From the NCBI GenBank assembly GCA_009928265.1, contig RFPR01000060.1, positions 1 to 11,791 of the forward strand: a DNA stretch of 11,791 nt, read 5' to 3'. The notes beneath the pieces are model-generated. The model was not told the DNA's origin, searched no databases, and worked only from the letters and a program-made list of their open reading frames with translations. This document shows, one piece after another, positions 1 to 9,000 of the stretch (position 1 is the first letter of the stretch; each line of letters begins with the position of its first letter). Source of the DNA: Pseudomonadota bacterium (lineage in GTDB: Bacteria; Verrucomicrobiota; Verrucomicrobiia; Chthoniobacterales; UBA6821). Position numbers and translations under genes: made by a program.

Positions 1-3000
1 GGCGTTGGACGGCAGGTCACTTGGTGCCACGGTTGCCGGTTTCCGGCAGGTGAGTCCGCTCTCTTCTTTGGTGAGCCAGCTTCCTGCTCAATCCTCGCTC
101 AAATTAAGCATTTATTCGGAGAAGTTCGACAGCGGACTGGCAAAGGTCGTCAATCAATCGAGATACCATCCCGAGGTCCAGATCTCGCTACTGCCCGACT
201 CATCCGCCACGAGTCCAGAATTCTTAGCTGATCTTCCAGTTTCCCGTTCCTCAAGGATCACTCTTGATCAGGGCTTGTTCGGGGAGTTTGGTTTCGGGGC
301 CTTATCAATTGAAAACCGCGAGGGTGGGTTCGTTGTGGATCGCGGTGTCTCCCTCAATCTCGGCGGCAAGGGGTATCTAGAGGTGAATGCGGGGCATATC
401 GAGATAGACGGCGACTTCCACGCCCCGGGAGGGACGATTTCACTAAAGTCCTCTTCTGTGGGCTATGCAGATCAGCTATTGCTCGATAGCACGAAATTTC
501 TGAATAGTCCGGTTGCAGATCTCTGGACACTCCGTGCGACTGGAGAAACGGTTCTGGAAGTGGGGAGGACAGCCGATGGAAAATACCTTCTCCAGGGACA
601 CTCTTCCCCTGTCTCCCGGGATCAGTTATTGGAACGGAATACCGGGGTTATTGTCTTGGGTGCGGGCGCCGTTCTCGATACCTCTGGTATCTTAAGGGAC
701 TTTTACGCATCGCCTAATTCCGTGGGCGCGGTGATCCTCGATGGTGGCAAGATCGAGATGAACGCCTATAGGACGGACCTTCGCCCCGGTAGCGTGGTGA
801 ACGTTTCCGGTGGAGCCTCGGTGGGATCGGGCAAGACGAGTTACGGAAGGGCCGGGTCCATCACAATCTCCGGTGGATTCGATCCGGACCTTGCGACGGT
901 TTCCTCCACCGGGTTGTTACTTATCAATGGTGGATTGAAGGGATTTTCCGGTGTCGGTCAGGTAGGGGGAACAATTTCACTCTCCGGCAAGGCCTTTCAG
1001 ATCGGAGGAAAATCCCCTTCCGGGGTCTTTGCCCTCGATCCCTCCTTCTTCAATCAAGGGGGCTTTTCCTCCTTCACGATTCAGGGTCAGGGAATTGCCA
1101 CTCCCACTCCAGATAGCTGGATCCCTGCCGTGAGTGTGGCGCCAGGCACGATTCTCTCACCTGCCCCGTTGTCCCAGATCCTGAGTCTTTCGCAAGGGAT
1201 TCGCTCTCTGGTTCCCATTTCCATGCCGGCATCCCTCTCGTCATTGGTCTCCCTGTCACTCAAGGGAAATCCGGTGAGGGATGCAAAGATACCCAGCGCC
1301 ATTGCCACCGGTAACGATCTTGTTGTCCGCTCTGACATTGTCATCGGCGAGGGTGCCGAAGTTTCTGCAAAACCGATGCTTCTTCCGGATTACCTTTCTT
1401 CAGCGGTAGGTTTGATCAAGCTGGATGCCCAGACTATCGAGATCCGTGATGGGGCAAAACTCTCGGCTCCCGGAGGATCAATCGTGCTCGCGGCGGCCAA
1501 GAAAACAGACAGTTACGCGCGCAAAGATGAAAACTTGTACGCTGATGCCCAGTTCACGTTGCTCCTAGGGGAACGCGCCTTGATTTCCGTCTCAGGAATT
1601 CCATTGCTGACGGACGATCCCCTCCGGCTTCGTGGAACGGTGGGCACGGTGCTTGCCGGTGGATCGGTCGATCTCAGCGGGAACATCTTGGCACTCCTGG
1701 GTTCCATTATTTCTGCCTCGGGAGCAAGTGCTGAATTGAGCTATCTTTCCAATCAGCTTGGATTGTCCGGTATGGGTGGGGTTCTTCGGATCAGGGTCGA
1801 TTCCGCGGGCGGTAGCATCGCCTTGCATGGAGGACAGATGCTATACTCCGCAGCAATGCTCAGCGCCAAGTCGGGAGGCGATACTGCAAATGGTGGGAGA
1901 CTTGAGATCGGCTCTTCCCTTTATTTCGCGGACCGCATCGACGAGGGGAGCGCGGGCACGGCCGGTTTCGATCGCTACAGTGTGAGGATTCAGGCCTCCG
2001 GTCAAGATTTGGCAACGGCAATTGCCCAGCTTGGTGTTGCTTCGGTGGCGAAGAATCCCCTTAGGAAAATCGGCGAAGGCGGGGCCTATGTCTCGCTTGC
2101 CGCCATCGATTCGGGAGGGTTTGACCGCATTGCACTGGACGGCAATGTGGCGTTCGAGGGAATCAGCGCCGCGGGATCGGGCCTGAAAGCCGCCGGAATC
2201 TTAAAGGTTGCGACCGGTGGACTTCTACGGACAGATGGAGCGCTCACTCTGGAGGCTGATTCGGTCTCCTTGGGACAGCTTCTGCGCGCTCCCTTAACCG
2301 GCCTCGACCCGGCAAACAACAGCATTATCTCGTCCAGCTTTGGATTAACTGCTGATCGATACGTTGCGCCGACGGGAGGTCCGGGTTCTGTGACTGTCAA
2401 TGCAAGCCAAATTGATATTGGGAATCTCTCCTTGCAGAATGCCTCCAGTCTGAGTCTGTTGACTCACAATGGCTCCGTCCGGGGGGATGGCACCCTCGAT
2501 CTTGCCGGTGATCTCCTGATTGAGGCAGGGATGGTTTATCCGGCCTCCGGAACCACATTTCAGGTTTTTGCCTATACTTCGGCGGGTGCTGGTGCGTCCC
2601 CCGGATCGATCACGATCCGACAGTCGGGAAGTTTCGCGGGATCACCGCTTTCAGCAGTTGGCGCAATTTCCCTCTATGCATCTCGCATAGATCAGGGAGG
2701 AACCCTTGTAGCTCCTTTTGGAACGATCACTCTTGGTTGGAATGGAACAGGAGCGATGCCAAAAGACCCTTTCAGCGGTGCCGGGTTCAAAGGTGGTGCT
2801 CTTTCTTCCATCACTCAGGCGGACTCGATTGTCTTGAGGGAGGCCTCAGTCACCTCCGTTTCCGGCAAGGATTCAGCGACGGGACTCGAGTGGACGATTC
2901 CGTTTGGAACCTCTGCCGATGGCGGAAGCTGGATTGCTCCTGGTGGCATTGACATCACTTCCTCGGGCCTTTTGGAGAAGTCCGTCACGATGTCCTCCGG

Positions 3001-6000
3001 CGGTTCATTGTCCATGGAGCAGGGCTCGATTGTCGACCTCCGTGGAGGGGGGCAGGTGACTGCGTACCAGTGGATTCCGGGATTGGGGGGAAAAAACAAT
3101 CTCCTTTCTGATTCCAGCGCTTCTTATGTCTCGGGGTCCTCCTATTTGCCCGGTGACATCGTCCAATACGGAGGAAGGCTCTGGTCGGCCAATGTGAAGA
3201 TTGATCCCGCCAAAAATCCGCCCGTACCGTCCGAGGGGATCTATTGGACCAAAATTCCTGAGCGCTATGCGATTATCCCAGGGTATTCTGGATCTCCGGA
3301 TCCCGCTGGATATTTGTCATTGCCGGAAACGGGCCAAATGATCCGTCTCGCATCAGGGGTTGCTGGTCTGCCAGTCGGTGATTACTCGCTCCTGCCAGCC
3401 AGCTATGCATCCCTGCCAGGCGCTTATCTAATCACGGTGCCTGACTTGTTACCCTCAAACCCCCAATCCCTCTCGATGCCTGACGGGACATTCCTGACGT
3501 ACGGGATACGGTTTGATGCCTACGGCTCCGCATCGAGCATTTCCAAGCTTGGATCCTATTTTTCCATTCTTCCCCCTTCTTCACTTGCAAAGATTGTAGA
3601 ATTCAAAAACCTCTCCGCTGGGGAATTCTTCAAAAATCAGGACGCCTCCGATCCTTCTCATGCAGCTGATCTGGCCATTATCGCCGCCGGTTCGATGGAT
3701 GTCCGATCAGCTATCCGCTCATCGGGAAGTAAGAAAGGTCTCGATGCTAGGATCGGAATCTCTTCAGTGAGGAATTTCATAATTGTCCCGGACATCTCCA
3801 CTCGCACCCCGGGCTCAGGAGAAATCCTGCTTGATGCCGGAATCTTGAATTCCTGGAATGCGGGAAGCCTCCTAATCGGGGGAAGCAGATCGGTTGCTGA
3901 TGATGGTTCTGTGAAACTCTCCGCCCAATCAGCATCCATCACGATGGAGGATGTGGATCTTACTGTGCAGGATTTGATTCTGGCGGCTACCGGTAGGGTC
4001 GAGGTGAAAGACGGAGCCTCGATCAAGAGCACTGCAAGCTCCATCCCCCTGCAAGACCAGACTCTTTCCGTTGCGGGTAACGGGGCCTTGCTGAGAATTG
4101 CCGGGGATTTCGAAATCAGCCTGTCGCGAGTTCGCTCCGTGGGGACTTCTGACAATGGGAACCTTCTGGTTGGAGCTAAGGTTGCGCTGGACGGCGGATC
4201 AATCCTTCTTGATTCCAGCTCCGGCATGAATCTTGATAAGACAGCAACTTTTACGGCCGCATCAGTCAGCATGGCGGCCGGTTCCATCGCGTGTGTCGGG
4301 CGTTCAGGGGATTCCATTGCGCTGGATTCTTCAGATGAGCACAGCCTGATCATCGAAGGAAAACTGCTGGATTCCCTGGAGAAGTCCTCAGCGGTGGCCC
4401 TGACGAGTTACTCCACACTTTCTCTTTATGGTTCGGACTCCATCGGATCGGAATCACTCCGATCGCTCAAACTCAATGCCTCCGTAATCCGCGGTTTTCT
4501 GCCCGAGGACGGGATCTTCGGATTTAAGTCTCAGACAATCCTTCTTGGTAATAGTGCCGGAGAGTCCGCCCCTGGTATCGCCTCGGAAATATCCTCCGAG
4601 AATCTCGAGGTAACGATGGGATTCAAAGCGCTGGAATTTGAATCATCCCGGATGATTCTTGGCAAAAACTCGGTTCGGTTGGATAACTTCACGCAGGTCA
4701 ACATCTCGGCCTCCCAAGAGGCTGTGCTCTCTTCCGATGGAGGTCTGTATGCAGGAACTTCCATCAACCTTTATCACCCCTCGGAGGGAGAAAATGCGGA
4801 GATCGTTGCATTTCTTTCAGGTATCTCGACGGCTGATTTGGTCGTCAAAGATCGTGAAGGGGTGACATTGTCGGGAGAAGCCTTGTTGGATCTACCTGCG
4901 GAAAGCAGCATTCTCATTCCCCAGATTACCCACCTCGCAATCTCTACCCCGAAAATTTATGGAGTTTCAGGTGTCTCATCGTCAATCAATGCCTCGGGTG
5001 CTCTTGTCTTTAATGGTACGGACTTGCGGCCGGTTTCTGGGGATGGAGATGCAGGACTTGGCGTGAATATCAGCCTGAAGGCATCTTCTGTCGAAGTGCT
5101 AGGCGTCAAGTTTGATTTGCCTGCAGGAAGTATCTCAGTGACAGCCGCCAATGGGGATGTCGTTCTCGGGAACAAGGCCGACATCTCGGTGCGCGGTGGT
5201 GACTTTAAATTACAGGATACACGTGTGACCACGGATGCCGGGATGGTTCAACTCACTTCCTTGACGGGAAATGTGGTCATGGGTAATGGCTCTTCCTTGG
5301 ATTTGCGTGCTTTTGGAGGTCGGACTCCCGGCAGACTTTCAATTAGTGCACCGGGGCTTGGGAATGAAGAGGAGGGAGTCCTTCCTGGGCATCTTGAGAT
5401 CGCTCAGGGAGTCAAGTTTCTGAGTGAGGGAAGCGGTGGTGCTACGCTGGATTTGGATCTTGGATCTCTTCCGTCATTTGCCGGCATCCGCTTCGGCATG
5501 ACTTCAGAGGGAACCCCGGCCAGCATGTCCGATGCTGGTTTCACTGGAAGTATATCTGTCAGGGTGCGTGGTGGGGATGTGGTGCTTGATGACCTCGTTC
5601 AGGCGCGCAAGTTCAGTCTCTCCGCAGATCGCGGTTCGATCACTGTGGCACCTTATGCCGGAGTGAATGCCTCGGGCCCAACTGGAGGAACGATCAGCAT
5701 GGTGGCTTCGGGAAGTCTTATGCTGGAACAGGGAGCGTCACTTAATGTCCATGGTGAAACATATGATAAGGCCGGCAAGGGCGGATCAGTCTTCCTGAGT
5801 GCAGGAGCTGCTGTTAATGGGCAGGTGGACCAATCCGCGATGCTGGGGCTCGTTCTCGGATCGGTGATAGATCTGGGAGTCGATCAGGAGTCCAATGGTA
5901 TCGATCAGTTCGGAGGAACGCTGCATCTCCGTGCTCCTGTATTTGAGTCACCCGAGGGACCCGATATTCGGATCTCGATGCTGGATGCCGATATCTCCGG

Positions 6001-9000
6001 AGCATCAGTCATTGCCGTGGAAGGATTCCGCCTCTATGAATTAAAGGGGAGTGTTGCCGATCTGAACAGCACCAAGCCGGTCAGGGTGGATGGAGATACC
6101 TATGACGGTAACCAGTCGGTGCTTGAGTTGGCGAAACTGGATTCAATCAGGTTTGGAAGTGTGACGGATGCCATTCTGGAGCGTCTCGTTCCCGAGGACA
6201 CACCGAATGCAGGGTTAAGAAATCCCCCTGCTGGTTTTTCTGCCCCGATGAATCTCACGGCGGGTATAGAGATCATCAACCGCGAGGGCTCGATCAAGCT
6301 CTCTTCTGATTGGGATTTTGCCGCTATCGATGCTGACAAAAAACATGAATACCGCTACGGCAATCGTGAAGCACCAGGATTCCTCACGCTTCGTGCCGCG
6401 GGTGATCTGATCTTGGAGGCCACGCTTTCCGATGGGTTTGCTGGAGCGAATAACATGGCGATCCTGCTTGATCGCAATCCCGATCTCCCGGTGAATTTTC
6501 AGTCTTGGAGTTATGATTTGACTGCAGGAGCCGACCTCTTCTCAGCTTCATCACGTGCGAAGATTGGAGGCATGGGCGACCTTCTGCTCGGAAAACTGAC
6601 TGCAAATTCCAATCTTCTTCCCGTGGGGAATTCGGCCAACGGTCTTGGATCATTCGGAGCTGACAACGTGACCACATCTGCCTTGGTGGGTAATTTTCAG
6701 GTCATCAGGACTGGTAGTGGCGACATTATGGTCAGTGCCGCCCGAGACATACGCTTTCTGAACCAATTCGCATCTATCTACACCGCGGGAACAAAACTGG
6801 ATGATCAGGATCTGGAAGGTCGCTTTGATTTACCCAATGTAAAGGTTCTCCCTCCCGGAACATTGCCCGAGCTTGCCCTCGGTCAATCACAGGAAGCCAT
6901 GCTATATGGCGCCCAATTCTCCGCGGCAGGTGGGAATGTCTCGATTCTGGCACGCGGGAACATTGTGCAGCTCCAAAAACGCGTTTTTTATACCGATGTG
7001 CTTGGCAATAAGGTCTCCCCTCAAGTGCCCTACGAGTACGATGATCAGTTGACAGCCGATAGTTCATGGCAACTTCCTACAAGTTGGCTCATGCGTCGTG
7101 GAGGAGTAAGCAACGGCAACTGGAACAGTCGTGAAGGATTATTTTACAAGCCCGACGGTTCACTTGCCGAGGTTACTGGGAGCGAAATCATGAGTACATC
7201 ATGGTGGGTGAATTTCGCCAACTACCTCGGGGGAATTGCAACGCTTGGTGGCGGCAATGTTTCCATCGAGGCGGGAGGGACAGTTGCTAATATCTCCATT
7301 TCCCTTCCGACCCAGATGCGCGCCACATCCCGCAAAGTGGTAGATCTTGCAGGAATACCAACACTTCACGAGGCATCCGTCTCGGAAAGTGCCGTTTATG
7401 AGACCGGAGGTGGTGATCTGACTCTACGAACCGGGAAGGATCTTGATGCGGGAAGCATTTATCTGGAACGAGGAGATGCATCGATCCGTGTGATCGGGGA
7501 TATCGTGAGCAATGAAACCCGTAATGTCTGGTCGGAGACTCTCTACTACCTGAGCAACCCGACCGCCAGTCGTGCGGACTATGCGAGTTCTCCCTCGCGG
7601 TATTGGGCTCCAACCGCATTCTTTCAGGGGAAGGGATCGATCGATCTCCAAGTTGGAGGCAAGATCGACGCCCTGGGAATGCCGGGAAGTGTCTTTGCTC
7701 TGCCTCAGGGATACTCGAACGACCTAGAATACAGGAACTATTTCACGACGTTTGATGCTGCTATCAATGGTGATGCCAAGCCCTCCTTTGGCGTCACTGC
7801 TCTCGGCGGTGACATAACCCTTCGCACCAAGATAGATGGGCTACCGACGTATCAGGCCATGGCGCGCGCAACGTCACTTGGTAAGAAAGAATCCACCCCT
7901 TATGCCGGAGCCTATCAACCCTGGATCCGAGTTGTGGAGTCCTCACCCGGTTCTCCAGAGCTTGGTGGACTGATGGGGCTCACTTCTCCCAAATTGGAAA
8001 TTAGCGCATCAGCCGGCAATGTGAACTTTGAGGGTGACCTGACTCTTTATCCGGCTAGCTATGGGAATTTGACGGTGTCAGCCGAAGGGAATGTCTCTGG
8101 ATTGAGTCGTCAAGGCGATCCCAATGGATTGACTGCGACTGATTGGACATTCTCTACGATCAATCTTTCCGATGCCGACGCTTCAAAACTGCCCACACAA
8201 TTTTCGCCCGTGGGACAGGCCGCGATTGGTGGTGCCTACACTACGACCACGACAGAATACCTCCGATACTCTCTTCTAAGCCTGAGTGAGAGCGGAAGTT
8301 ATTCCGGTGGGAACGCCTCCTTGAATGTCCAATCTGCAAGGCATGCAGGAGGACTTCATGGGGGCGATCAGAATCCGCTCGTGATTTCATCAGGAAAAGA
8401 AATCTCTGGAATACAGCTTTTCAGCCCCAAGATCACACGAGTCACGAGTCAGGGTGATATCAGGGACGTTTCATTCTACCTCCAAAACTATAACAGTGAT
8501 GATATCAGTGTAATAAGGGCATCAGGTAACATTATCCCGTACGATGTCACCACGGAATCACAGAAAGCAGCGAGGGCAACGATCAAGGATGAAAAACCAA
8601 AGGCTAGAATCGTGCAGAGTGGGGATATCCAGATCGCCGGCCCCGGGACACTATTGGTTTTGGCTGGTGGGAATATCGATCTGGGGAATGCACCGAATCG
8701 TGCGTGGAAGGAGGATGCCTTAGATTCAACAATCTGGAACGGCGTCAGCAGCATCGGGAATGCACGTAATCCGTCTCTTCCGTTCCAAGGCGCTGATATT
8801 GTGATGAGTGCCGGTTCCAGTCTCAGCATGGAAATGGCTTCAGGAGGCAGTGAGGACTTTGCCGCGTTTGCATCAAGATTGCTCAATGGTCCCAAAAGCC
8901 AACAGTACATGGGTGAGATTGCAGAATCATTCAGGTTTTCGGGGTCAAGGATAAGGGACTTTTTCACCTACTCGACCGACAAGGTTGAAGAAATCAAATT

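Noticed and set aside
5..7. TTG at position 5 as the true start of the adhesin
   Set aside because: The frame is open to the window edge, no ribosome site or signal peptide is present, and the family's N-terminal secretion domain must lie upstream.
3658..4353. 231-codon open frame on the minus strand inside the adhesin gene
   Set aside because: It is antisense to beta-helix coding sequence, its composition is a by-product of the Ser/Gly-rich plus-strand codons, and it has no recognisable motif.
4446..4464. 7-bp inverted repeat gatcgga / tccgatc with a 5-nt loop
   Set aside because: It is internal to the coding sequence with no regulatory context; short palindromes of this size occur by chance in 10 kb.
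7469..7477. RGD tripeptide (residues 2489-2491), reminiscent of the integrin-binding motif in Bordetella FHA
   Set aside because: It sits in the middle of a regular repeat strand (YLERGDASIRV); a single tripeptide in a 3300-residue protein is expected by chance, and nothing points to an animal host.
8488..8967. 159-codon open frame on the minus strand inside the adhesin gene
   Set aside because: It is antisense to conserved adhesin blocks (AGPG region and helical segment) and has no recognisable domain.
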